DNA of 64,000 nt from Acidobacterium sp049965615 (GTDB taxonomy: Bacteria; Acidobacteriota; Terriglobia; Terriglobales; Acidobacteriaceae). Under the pieces are notes generated by a model. It worked only from the letters and a program-made list of their open reading frames with translations. It was not told the origin of the DNA and ran no database searches. The stretch spans positions 1-64,000 of the forward strand of contig JBMFWD010000002.1 of NCBI GenBank assembly GCA_049965615.1. The letters run 5' to 3'. Below, in pieces: positions 33,206 through 43,065 of the stretch (positions are counted from its first letter, which is position 1; each line of letters begins with the position of its first letter). The position numbers and the translations under genes were made by a program.

Positions 33206-35860
33206 ATGTCGAACGAAAAGACGCAGAAAGCCGCTTCGGCGGCAGGGGCGGAGACATCTCCGTTGCCGACCCCCGAGGTCCGCTACAACCCGGCCGAGAT
33301 TGAGCCGCGCTGGCAGGAGCGCTGGGCCGCGCAGCCTGACCTTTACGCCGCCGAGCCCGCCACCACGAGCAAGCCCAAGTACTACGTGCTGGAGATGCTG
33401 CCGTATCCCTCGGGCCAACTGCACATGGGACACGTGCGCAACTACGCCATTGGCGATGCGCTGGCCCGCTATATGTGGATGCAGGGCTACAACGTGATGC
33501 ATCCGATGGGCTGGGACGCCTTCGGCCTGCCGGCAGAGAACGCGGCCATCAAGAACAACACGCCGCCGCGCGAGTGGACGCTTTCCAACATTGCGGCCAT
33601 GCACAAGCAGATGGACCGGCTGGGCCTGAGCTACGACTGGCGCAATGAAGTGACGACGTGCCTGCCCGAGTACTACCGCTGGAACCAGTGGTTCTTTTTG
33701 CGGATGTACGAGCGCGGCCTGGCGTACCGCAAGCAGAGCAAGGTGAACTGGTGCCCGCAGTGCGCCACCGTGCTGGCCAATGAGCAGGTGGTGGATGGCT
33801 GCTGCTGGCGGCACGAGGATCAACTGGTGGAGCAGCGCGACCTGGAACAGTGGTTTTTCCGGACGACGAATTACGCGCAGGAGCTGCTGGACGGGCTGGA
33901 CCAGTTGGAAGGCTGGCCGGAAAAAGTGCGCACCATGCAGCGCAACTGGATTGGCCGCAGTGAAGGCGCGGAAGTGGAATTTGCGGTGGAGGACCCGACC
34001 TCGGTACCCGAAGACCAGCATCAGCTGTGGCATGCGGGAACGTCGATTCTGCCGGCGCGCGAGGATGTGAAGGCCGGGCTGCACAAGATTCGGGTATTTA
34101 CCACGCGCATTGATACGATTTACGGCGCGACGAGCCTGCAGCTTGCTCCCGAGCATGCGCTGGTGAAGGAGTTCTGCGCGTCGAACGATAAGCTGGCGAA
34201 GGAGGTAGAGGCCCTGCTGGAGCAGCAGCGCAAGGCGAAGGAAGCCGGCGACGTGGGCGCGATTGAGAAGCACGGCGTCTTTACCGGGCACTACGCCATC
34301 CATCCGTTCAACGGAGAGCGGCTGCCCATCTGGGTGGGGAACTACATCCTGGCCGACTACGGCACGGGCGCCATTATGAGCGTGCCCGCGCACGATGAGC
34401 GTGACTACGAGTTTGCGAAGAAGTATGGGCTGGCGATTCGAATTGTGGTGCTGCCGCGCCGTAGCGGAGAGCCCATGCCGGACGGCGAACACGAGGAGCC
34501 CTTGCTGCCCTTCACCCAGGAAGACAGCATCCTGATGAACTCCGGCGAGTTTGACACGCTTGGCTGCGTGGAAGCGCAGCACAAGATGGCTGCCTATGCC
34601 GAGCAGCATGGATTTGGCAAGGCGCAGGTTACATATCGGCTGAAGGACTGGGGCGTGAGCCGCCAGCGCTACTGGGGCACACCCATCCCCATGCTCTACT
34701 GCGAGAAGGACGGCATTGTGCCGGTTCCGGACGAGCAGTTGCCGGTGCTGTTGCCGGACAACGTGGAGATTACGCAGCAGGGCGGCTCTCCGCTGGGCAA
34801 GGTGAAGGAATTTGTAACCGCTACGTGTCCAAAATGCGGCGGCCCTGCGCGGCGCGAGACGGATACGATGGATACGTTTGTCGATTCGTCCTGGTATTTC
34901 TACCGTTACACGAGCGCGCGGAACGAAAAGGTTCCATTTGATACTGATACGGTTGCGTACTGGTTTCCCATTGACCAGTACATTGGCGGCGTGGAGCATG
35001 CGATTCTGCACTTGATTTATTCGCGCTTCTGGACGCGGGTGATGCGGGATCTCGGGCTGGTGAAGAATGACGAGCCTGCCAAGCGGCTGTTTACGCAGGG
35101 CATGGTCATCAAGAACGGGGCGAAGATGTCCAAGTCCAAGGGCAACGTGGTATCGCCCGAGGATATGATCGCGCGCTACGGCGCGGACGCCACGCGCATG
35201 TACGCGCTGTTTGCCGCTCCGCCGGATCGCGACCTGGACTGGCAGGAGGATGGCGTGGCGGGCGTGAGCCGCTTCCTCTCGCGCGTGTATCGGCTGGTGA
35301 TGCGTTATGCCGAGCGTGCGAAGCAGGCTACCGGCAGCGTCGAGGCGAAGACCACGACGGAGCAGGCGCTCCTGCGCAAGCTGCACCAGACCATTCGCAA
35401 GATTACCGAGGACTTTGGCGGGCGCTGGCACTTTAACACCTGCATTGCGGCCATCATGGAGCTGGTGAACACCGTGACCGGCGCGGAGAGTGCGATCCAG
35501 GGTGGGGAAGTTGCGGACGCGGTGATCGCGGAGTTGTTGAAGAACCTGGTGCTGCTGCTGCAGCCCTTTGCGCCGTATCTGGCGTGCGAGTTGTGGGAGC
35601 AGCTGGGGCAGCCGGACAACCTGTTGCGCGCTCCGTGGCCGAAGTTTGACGAGAGTCTGGCGCGGGAAGATGAGATTGAGATTCCCGTGCAGATCAACGG
35701 CAAACTGCGGTCGGTGATTCGCGTTGCCGCCGGCGCATCGCAGGAAGTATTGCGCGATGCTGCGATGGCGGATGAAAAAGTAACCGCGGCGACTACAGGA
35801 AAACAGGTGGTCAAGGTCATCATCGTTCCGGCCAAGCTGGTGAACCTTGTGGTGCGCTAA
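33206..35860 (+). CDS. leuS: Leucine--tRNA ligase
   Basis: 884 residues from ATG 33206, which has AAAGG five bases upstream (GTG 33200 is less well placed). Bacterial type. The HIGH-type motif is YPSGQLHMGHVRNY, the CP1 editing domain includes TTRIDTIYGATSLQLAPEH, the zinc-type inserts are CPQCATVLANEQV and CPKCGGPARRETD, and the KMSKS motif is KMSKSKGNVVSPEDM. The C-terminal anticodon-binding and beta domains are complete. It attaches leucine to its tRNA. The first 30 residues are a variable Ala/Thr-rich extension. Confidence 0.97.
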   Translation: MSNEKTQKAASAAGAETSPLPTPEVRYNPAEIEPRWQERWAAQPDLYAAEPATTSKPKYYVLEMLPYPSGQLHMGHVRNYAIGDALARYMWMQGYNVMHPMGWDAFGLPAENAAIKNNTPPREWTLSNIAAMHKQMDRLGLSYDWRNEVTTCLPEYYRWNQWFFLRMYERGLAYRKQSKVNWCPQCATVLANEQVVDGCCWRHEDQLVEQRDLEQWFFRTTNYAQELLDGLDQLEGWPEKVRTMQRNWIGRSEGAEVEFAVEDPTSVPEDQHQLWHAGTSILPAREDVKAGLHKIRVFTTRIDTIYGATSLQLAPEHALVKEFCASNDKLAKEVEALLEQQRKAKEAGDVGAIEKHGVFTGHYAIHPFNGERLPIWVGNYILADYGTGAIMSVPAHDERDYEFAKKYGLAIRIVVLPRRSGEPMPDGEHEEPLLPFTQEDSILMNSGEFDTLGCVEAQHKMAAYAEQHGFGKAQVTYRLKDWGVSRQRYWGTPIPMLYCEKDGIVPVPDEQLPVLLPDNVEITQQGGSPLGKVKEFVTATCPKCGGPARRETDTMDTFVDSSWYFYRYTSARNEKVPFDTDTVAYWFPIDQYIGGVEHAILHLIYSRFWTRVMRDLGLVKNDEPAKRLFTQGMVIKNGAKMSKSKGNVVSPEDMIARYGADATRMYALFAAPPDRDLDWQEDGVAGVSRFLSRVYRLVMRYAERAKQATGSVEAKTTTEQALLRKLHQTIRKITEDFGGRWHFNTCIAAIMELVNTVTGAESAIQGGEVADAVIAELLKNLVLLLQPFAPYLACELWEQLGQPDNLLRAPWPKFDESLAREDEIEIPVQINGKLRSVIRVAAGASQEVLRDAAMADEKVTAATTGKQVVKVIIVPAKLVNLVVR

Positions 35861-35869
35861 AGGGCCCTC

Positions 35870-36793
35870 ATGAAGGGGCGCGGGCCAGCGACACTCGCCG
35901 GGGTTATGGCGGAGTGCCGGCGCCGTCCCGGCCTGCTGGCCCGTGAACTGGCCTGGCGGTGGCTGTACGGCATTCCGGCGCTGGCTGCGGTTGGCGCTGC
36001 GTGTTATCACATCTATCAAGTCACCGCAGACACGCTGCAGAGTGCAGGGACGAGCCGGATTTCACTTGCGCATCCATGGCAGGGCGCCGCGGTTGTTTCT
36101 GTTGTGGCCGGGTTAGTTGGCCCGGTGGTGACGAGGATCGCCCTGTGGCTGCTGCCGCTGCTGGGGCTGGGATGGGCGATTGCGGCCGGCGTGGGGCGGA
36201 ACCTGGTGCTGCGCGGCTACGATGCGGAATTGCCCTGGCGGCCCGCGGCGATGACGGTGATTCAGTCGCTGCGCGTACTTGCGCTGGCGGCTACCCTGGC
36301 GTTGTGGTGGGGCGGTCTGCGCTGGTCGGCGCAGGTTTCCACCGTGGCTGGCGTGCCGGATATTCCTGTTTACTTTGGGCTGGTGACTGCGTTGACCATC
36401 GGGGTTCTGGTGCTGTGGTCGCTGTGCAGCTGGGTGTTTTTTATGGCGCCATTGTTTTTGCTGATCGAGCAGCGGAGCCTTGCGGGGAGCCTTGGGCGTG
36501 CGATACGGCCAGGTTCTGCACGGGGACGGCTGGTGGGGGCGAATGCGGTGGTGGCCTTGCTGCGGTTTGTGGCGGCGGCCGTGTTCACCGTTTTGAGCCT
36601 GCTGCCGCTGGGGCTGATTACCGCGCCGCACAGCCTGCTTTTGTGGCTGTGGCTGGCCGGGATGACGGTGGCTTATATGGCCCTGTCGAGCTTTTTCCAG
36701 GTGGTCCGGCTGGTGGCCTTTGTCGCGTTCTGGGGGCCGGAGGCGGCGGCGCAAAATCCGGTATCTCAGCGGTATTCCAACCACGTAAACTAG
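35870..36793 (+). CDS. Membrane protein of unknown function
   Basis: 307 residues starting 9 bases after leuS, with six to seven hydrophobic segments and little soluble sequence. The middle part (LLIEQRSLAGSLGRAIRPGS, about 200-220) is the only long polar stretch. I recognise no catalytic motif. It sits in a tight row leuS - this gene - guaA (5-base gap to guaA), so it is probably cotranscribed with both, but this gives no function. Confidence 0.7.
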   Translation: MKGRGPATLAGVMAECRRRPGLLARELAWRWLYGIPALAAVGAACYHIYQVTADTLQSAGTSRISLAHPWQGAAVVSVVAGLVGPVVTRIALWLLPLLGLGWAIAAGVGRNLVLRGYDAELPWRPAAMTVIQSLRVLALAATLALWWGGLRWSAQVSTVAGVPDIPVYFGLVTALTIGVLVLWSLCSWVFFMAPLFLLIEQRSLAGSLGRAIRPGSARGRLVGANAVVALLRFVAAAVFTVLSLLPLGLITAPHSLLLWLWLAGMTVAYMALSSFFQVVRLVAFVAFWGPEAAAQNPVSQRYSNHVN

Positions 36794-36798
36794 AGAAC

Positions 36799-38361
36799 GT
36801 GGACACCTCCTCGATCGTTATTCTCGACTTTGGCTCCCAGTACACGCAGCTGATTGCGCGCCGTATTCGTGAGCAGAACGTTTTTTCCGCCGTGCTGCCG
36901 TGCACGGCCAGCTTGGATGAAATCAAGGAATACAAGCCCTGCGGGATTATTCTTTCGGGCGGGCCTTCTTCGGTTTATGACACGGATGCGCCGCCGGCCG
37001 ACCCGCGCGTGCTGGAGATGGGGCTGCCGGTGCTGGGCATCTGCTACGGCCTGCAGTTCATTACCTATCACCTGGGCGGCAAGGTGCGCTCGGCGGAAAA
37101 GCGCGAGTACGGCCATGCCGAGGCGTATGTCGAAGATGCCGCGAATCCTTTGTTTGCAGGCCTGCCTGCGTCGATGAACGTGTGGATGTCGCACGGGGAT
37201 GAGGCGCTGGAGTTGCCCCCCGGATTTCATCGCATTGCGAAGACGGCGAACGCCATAGCGGGTATTGCCAATGCGGAGCGCCGCATCTGGGCCGTGCAGT
37301 TTCATCCCGAGGTGCGGCACACGGCGCATGGCTCGGAGTTGCTGCACAATTTTGTCTTCCACATCTGCCAGGCCAGGCCGGACTGGACGCCGGAGCTGTT
37401 TATCCAGAGCACGGTGAGCGCGATTCAGGAGAAGGTGGGCGATGGGCATGCCATTTGCGGGCTGTCCGGCGGGGTAGACTCGTCGGTGGCCGCCGTGCTG
37501 GTGAATCGCGCGATTGGCGACCGGCTGACCTGCGTGTTTGTGAACAACGGCGTGCTGCGCAAGGACGAGTTCCGCAAGGTGCAGGAGAACATGCGCGACA
37601 AGCTGGGCCTGAACCTGGTGGCCGTGGACGCGAGCGATCGCTTTTTGTCGAAGCTGGCCGGCGTGACCGACCCGGAGAAGAAGCGCAAGATCATCGGCAA
37701 TGAATTCATCGAGGTTTTTGACGATGAGGCTGCGCGGATTCTGAAGTCGTTTGGCGACTCGGGGAAGGATGTGGCGTGGCTGGTGCAGGGCACGCTTTAT
37801 CCCGACGTGATTGAGTCATCTTCGGTGAAGGGTCCTTCGCAGACGATCAAGAGCCACCACAACGTGGGCGGTCTGCCGGAGAACATGAAGCTGAAGCTGA
37901 TTGAGCCGCTGCGCGATTTGTTTAAAGATGAAGTCCGCCGCATCGGCGCGGACTTGGACATGCCGCAGGATATTCTGCAGCGCCAGCCGTTTCCGGGCCC
38001 CGGGCTTGCGGTGCGCATTCTTGGCGAGGTGACGCCGGAGCGGGTTGCGATTCTGCAGGAAGCCGATGAAATTGTGGTGACGGAGATCAAGAATGCCGGG
38101 CTGTACCAGCAGATTTGGCAGTCGTTTGCCGTGCTGCTGCCGGTGAAGAGTGTGGGCGTGATGGGCGACCAGCGGACGTATGCGTACACCTGCGCGATCC
38201 GCGCCGTGCACTCCGAGGACGGTATGACTGCGGACTGGGTTCCGCTGCCTTACGACGTGCTGAAGAAGATTTCCAGCCGGATTGTGAACGAGGTGCGCGG
38301 TATCAATCGCGTGGTGTACGACATTACTTCGAAGCCGCCGGGCACGATTGAGTGGGAGTAG
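36799..38361 (+). CDS. guaA: GMP synthase (glutamine-hydrolysing)
   Basis: 520 residues from GTG 36799; the frame is open far upstream, but sequence before this point belongs to the membrane protein in another frame. It converts XMP to GMP. The N-terminal class I amidotransferase has LSGGPSSVYD, the nucleophile Cys 82 in GICYGLQ, and the His/Glu pair in AVQFHPEV. The ATP-pyrophosphatase domain has the P-loop CGLSGGVDSSVAA, and the C-terminal dimerisation part ends DITSKPPGTIEWE. Length is normal. A strong terminator follows. Confidence 0.96.
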   Translation: MDTSSIVILDFGSQYTQLIARRIREQNVFSAVLPCTASLDEIKEYKPCGIILSGGPSSVYDTDAPPADPRVLEMGLPVLGICYGLQFITYHLGGKVRSAEKREYGHAEAYVEDAANPLFAGLPASMNVWMSHGDEALELPPGFHRIAKTANAIAGIANAERRIWAVQFHPEVRHTAHGSELLHNFVFHICQARPDWTPELFIQSTVSAIQEKVGDGHAICGLSGGVDSSVAAVLVNRAIGDRLTCVFVNNGVLRKDEFRKVQENMRDKLGLNLVAVDASDRFLSKLAGVTDPEKKRKIIGNEFIEVFDDEAARILKSFGDSGKDVAWLVQGTLYPDVIESSSVKGPSQTIKSHHNVGGLPENMKLKLIEPLRDLFKDEVRRIGADLDMPQDILQRQPFPGPGLAVRILGEVTPERVAILQEADEIVVTEIKNAGLYQQIWQSFAVLLPVKSVGVMGDQRTYAYTCAIRAVHSEDGMTADWVPLPYDVLKKISSRIVNEVRGINRVVYDITSKPPGTIEWE

Positions 38362-38397
38362 GATTTTGGCGTTTGGACAGAGCTGTAGCTATGCAAG

Positions 38398-38438
38398 ACA
38401 AAAGGCCGTTGTTCCGAGATGAAACGGCGGCCTTTTGT
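38398..38438. terminator. Bidirectional terminator between guaA and Tad locus 2
   Basis: ACAAAAGGCC (38398-38407) pairs with GGCCTTTTGT (38429-38438), with additional CG pairing inside the loop. T-rich ends on both strands suit termination of guaA from the left and of the reverse-strand Tad operon from the right. Confidence 0.8.
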
Positions 38439-38450
38439 TTGCAATCGCGC

Positions 38451-38546
38451 TCAGGCGGACTTGCGTTTGCGCCGCACGATGAGGATGGCGGCGACAACAA
38501 CGAAGAGAACACCGGCGAGGATGCGGATGGTGGTGGTGGTCAACAT
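38451..38546 (-). CDS. 31-residue single-span membrane peptide, locus 2 copy
   Basis: ATG 38546 to TGA 38451, with AAGGAG as a strong ribosome site. The peptide MLTTTTIRILAGVLFVVVAA then ILIVRRKRKSA has the same length (31), the same IR-I-x-AGVL core, one membrane span and the same RRK-type basic tail as the peptide after tadC in locus 1. It follows tadC after 31 bases. Longer in-frame extension upstream would run into tadC and is not needed. Family and function unknown. Confidence 0.72.
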   Translation of the reverse strand: MLTTTTIRILAGVLFVVVAAILIVRRKRKSA

Positions 38547-38577
38547 GGGGAGGTCTCCTTTTGCGTAGTGGGTGAAA

Positions 38578-39477
38578 TCAATGATGGAGGTGGTGGAAGG
38601 TGTTGACGACGGAGATGCCTGCCGGGCCCAGCAGCACGATGAAGATGCAGGGAAAGATGAAGAGCACGAGCGGAAAGAGCAGCTTGACGCTGGTTTTAGC
38701 GGCCTTTTCTTCCGCAACCTGCTTACGGGTGAGGCGCATGCCGTCGGAGAAGGTGTTGAGTGCGCGGGCGATGGGTGTGCCGAAGCGCTCGGTCTGGGTG
38801 AGCATGCTGACGAAGTTCTGCACGTCGGGAAGCTGGGTGCGTTCTGCCATGCCCTGCCATGCTTCGAGGCGTGGGCGGCCCGCGCGTTGCTCGCGATTGA
38901 TCTGGAGAAATTCCTGGTGGATGTCCGGATGGCTCACGGTAAGCTCCTGCCCGACGCGCATCATGGCCTGATCGAGCCCGAGGCCGGCGTCGACGCAGAT
39001 CACCAGCAGGTCGATGGCGTCGGGCATGCTGCGGTGAATCCTGTGGCGGCGGCCTCTGATTTTGCGTTCCAGCCAGAGGTCGGGCCCGAGGTAGCCGACG
39101 GCGGCGAGGACGACCATGGCGAGGAAGGTGTGGGTGTGGAGGAAGGTGGCGCCGATGACGCCCGCGATGGGTGCGAGGATGCGCGCGGTGAGGTAGATTT
39201 CGATCGCTTCCGGCTTGCGCATGCCCGCACAGGCAAAGCGTTTGGCGAGCTTGTCATTGCTGGCAATGCCGAGGCGCAGGCGCAGATGGCTGATCCGCTG
39301 CATGAGCCGGCGTCCGGTGGCCTTTGCCGCGGAGGGCCGTTTGACCGGCTGGCCCAGCGTGACCTGGATAAGGCGGCGGGCGGTGCGCGCAGAGCGCATC
39401 TGCAGGAGGAGGTAGAAGGCCAGCGCGACGAGGAAGAAGAGGGTGGAGCCGAGCGCGAGTTGGTAGAGCAGCGGCAT
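38578..39477 (-). CDS. tadC: TadC inner-membrane platform protein (locus 2)
   Basis: 299 residues, T2SSF domain with MPDAIDLLVICVDAGLGLDQA and TERFGTPIARALNTFSDGMR, then KTSVKLLFPLVLFIFPCIFI. Same order of membrane segments as the locus 1 TadC. It lies 6 bases after tadB. The C-terminus is His-rich (HHLHH), like the ILPTLVHH end of its paralogue. Confidence 0.94.
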   Translation of the reverse strand: MPLLYQLALGSTLFFLVALAFYLLLQMRSARTARRLIQVTLGQPVKRPSAAKATGRRLMQRISHLRLRLGIASNDKLAKRFACAGMRKPEAIEIYLTARILAPIAGVIGATFLHTHTFLAMVVLAAVGYLGPDLWLERKIRGRRHRIHRSMPDAIDLLVICVDAGLGLDQAMMRVGQELTVSHPDIHQEFLQINREQRAGRPRLEAWQGMAERTQLPDVQNFVSMLTQTERFGTPIARALNTFSDGMRLTRKQVAEEKAAKTSVKLLFPLVLFIFPCIFIVLLGPAGISVVNTFHHLHH

Positions 39478-39483
39478 TGCTGG

Positions 39484-40455
39484 TTACACCTCGATTTTGA
39501 CGATGCGCTGAATGATCAGCGTGCCGATGGTGATGAGCCCGGCACCGGCGATGAGCAGCTTGTGGCCAATGGGCGTGGCAATGAGCGGCTTTGCGTAGCC
39601 AGGATTGATGATGTTGATGATGACGCCGAGGATGATGGGCAGCGCCGCGAGGATCATGCCGGTGAGGCGGCCCTGCGCGGTCTTGGTGCGCACTTCGCCG
39701 TAGATGCGCAGGCGCTCGCGAATGACATAGGTGGTGCGGTCGAGAATTTCCGTGAGGTTGCCGCCTGTCTCCTTCTGCACCATCATGGCGGTGATGAGGA
39801 AGCGGAGGTCGGCGGAGGGGACGCGATCGGCGAGCTGGATGAGGGCGTCGCGATACGGCAGACCAAAGTTCTGCGCGCGAAAGACTTCGCGAAATTCTGA
39901 AGCAACCGGCTCGCGCCCCTGCTCGGCGACCACTTCGATGGCGGACGATACGGAGTGGCCGGCCTTGAGCGCGCGCGACATCAGGTCGATGGCGTCGGGC
40001 AGCGCGTCATTGAACTGCTTGACGCGGCGCTTGCGCTGGAAGAGGAGCAGCGCGAAGGGGCTCGCCAGCCCGGCGATGGGCGCTGCGACTTCGACGATGA
40101 GATGCGGGTAGAGCAGCCGTGCCGCAAGTGCGCCGCCTGCGGCGGTGAGCGCGGCCTGCAGCAGCACGCGCGCAGGCGTCACCGGGCGATGAGCCTGCTC
40201 GATGAGTTTTTCAAGGCGCGGATAAAAGTCGAAGCCGTCGAGGATGCGGTCGAGATGCGCAACGCTTCCGGCGGCGAGCGGCTGCTTGAGCAGTTCGTCT
40301 ACCTCGTCGCCGGCTTGCTGCGCTCCCGCGCCGGAATGCGTGGCCTGTTGGAGGCGCTTGTGAATGGTCTTTTCCTCGGCACTGGGCCGGGTGAGCAGCG
40401 CGATCACGGCGAAGCTGAAGAGTGCGATTCCGGCGAAGATGAGCAGCAGCGTCAT
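39484..40455 (-). CDS. tadB: TadB inner-membrane platform protein (locus 2)
   Basis: 323 residues, T2SSF domain with LPDAIDLMSRALKAGHSVSSA and MMVQKETGGNLTEILDRTTY, one N-terminal, two central and two C-terminal membrane segments. It starts two bases after cpaF. Overall layout matches the locus 1 TadB, with more Ala and Arg as in all locus 2 genes. Confidence 0.94.
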   Translation of the reverse strand: MTLLLIFAGIALFSFAVIALLTRPSAEEKTIHKRLQQATHSGAGAQQAGDEVDELLKQPLAAGSVAHLDRILDGFDFYPRLEKLIEQAHRPVTPARVLLQAALTAAGGALAARLLYPHLIVEVAAPIAGLASPFALLLFQRKRRVKQFNDALPDAIDLMSRALKAGHSVSSAIEVVAEQGREPVASEFREVFRAQNFGLPYRDALIQLADRVPSADLRFLITAMMVQKETGGNLTEILDRTTYVIRERLRIYGEVRTKTAQGRLTGMILAALPIILGVIINIINPGYAKPLIATPIGHKLLIAGAGLITIGTLIIQRIVKIEV

Positions 40456-40457
40456 GG

Positions 40458-41810
<1,353 letters not shown>

Positions 41811-41813
41811 GGG

Positions 41814-43061
41814 TTATGCCTCCCTGGGTTGTGCGTGCTTCCAGAAGGACAGGCGCTTTCTGGAGGCACGCGGGCTGAGCGTGGACGCCGGCGTCTGCCG
41901 GCCGGCCAGTTGCATGGCCCAGCGCGTGAGCCGCGCGGTGTACTCGGAGCGGCGCTGCGGCCAGATGGGCTCGCCGGCGTTGACCGCGCGCAGCAGCTCT
42001 CCGTAGTTGTTGGGGATGCTGATGGAGACGGGAAACTTGACGACCTTTTCAATCTGCTCCTGGCTGATGGCGTCCTGCGAGGAGGAGCGATTGATGGCCA
42101 CATGCAGCTTGCCGGCGGAGGTCTCGGTGAGCCCGAGGTGTTCGATGTATCGGGAGAGGTCGCGCAGCGCGGCGATGTCGGGTGTCGCGACGAGATAGAC
42201 GCTGTCCGAATGCTGGATCATCGCGGCGGCATCGTCGTACTGCAGCGAGGAATCGATGACAACAAGGTCGTACTCGGTGCGGAGAAAGGCGAAGATGCGC
42301 TCCACGTCTTCTGGCAGGGCGCGCTGCCGGACCGTGCAGGTGGAGGGAGAAGAGATGACCGCCAGTCCGCTGGGGTGGCGGGCGAGGAAGCCGTTCAGCA
42401 GTTCGGCGTCGAGCCGGTCCGCGTTCCGGATGAGGTCATCGAAGTGGTAGTTGTTTTCTTCGAGTCCGAGCAGGAGACTGACGTGGCCCAGCTGATGATT
42501 GTGGTCGATGAGTAGGGTTTTTTTGCCGTGCAGCTTGGCCAGGTACGCAGCCAGGTGCACGGCCAGCGTGGTGGTGCCTACGCCGCCCTTGGCTCCAAAG
42601 AGGGAGACGATCTGGCCGCGCGTGGACGAGGACTCCATGCGCACGAAGATGCGGCTCTGGATGCGCGTGAGCGTTTCCTTGAGCTGGTCTACGGTGACTG
42701 GTTTCTGCAGAAACTCGCTGCAGCCGGCGCGCATGGCTCGCTGCAGCAGGGCTGTGTCGAGCCGCGAGGCTGCGCCGATGCAGGTGATGGCCGGAGCGTT
42801 CATCGCGTGCAGCACCTCGGCCGTTTCCAGTGCCGCCTCCGGATCCTGATCAAAGTCAATCCACGCTGCGCATCCCGGAGCCTGGCGCAGGCTTTGCGGA
42901 AACTGCGGGCGCTGCCCGGTGTGGATATAGGCCTGGAATTCGCCGGCAAAAGCGACGCCTTCCATCTGCGCGGGCAACTGCTCGATGAGTCCGTTGAGCG
43001 CCGGGTCGGCGCAGACCGAGAAGATGGCGAGCGTGTGTTCGATGTGGAGTGTTTTGCTCAT
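41814..43061 (-). CDS. cpaE: CpaE/TadZ pilus-positioning ATPase (locus 2)
   Basis: 415 residues, ribosome site AAGGGGGAG. N-terminal receiver-like domain (about 1-130), in which CAAWIDFDQDP takes the place of the phospho-acceptor strand, then a MinD/ParA ATPase with P-loop GAKGGVGTTT and LLIDHNHQLGHVSLLLGL. It should position the second machine. The first residues and the spacing to the ATPase differ from locus 1, so the two may localise differently. Confidence 0.92.
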   Translation of the reverse strand: MSKTLHIEHTLAIFSVCADPALNGLIEQLPAQMEGVAFAGEFQAYIHTGQRPQFPQSLRQAPGCAAWIDFDQDPEAALETAEVLHAMNAPAITCIGAASRLDTALLQRAMRAGCSEFLQKPVTVDQLKETLTRIQSRIFVRMESSSTRGQIVSLFGAKGGVGTTTLAVHLAAYLAKLHGKKTLLIDHNHQLGHVSLLLGLEENNYHFDDLIRNADRLDAELLNGFLARHPSGLAVISSPSTCTVRQRALPEDVERIFAFLRTEYDLVVIDSSLQYDDAAAMIQHSDSVYLVATPDIAALRDLSRYIEHLGLTETSAGKLHVAINRSSSQDAISQEQIEKVVKFPVSISIPNNYGELLRAVNAGEPIWPQRRSEYTARLTRWAMQLAGRQTPASTLSPRASRKRLSFWKHAQPREA

Positions 43062-43065
43062 CGCG

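Noticed and set aside
33194..36019. A 941-codon open frame on the reverse strand
   Set aside because: It runs antisense over the whole of leuS and is rich in His, Arg, Gln and Pro, the usual artefact opposite a GC-rich gene. leuS has all its motifs on the plus strand.
35959..36798. Upstream extension of the guaA frame to about 800 codons
   Set aside because: The extra part overlaps the membrane protein at 35870-36793 in another frame and is Cys/Gly/Arg-rich without family signal. GMP synthase begins at DTSSIVILDFGSQ just after GTG 36799.
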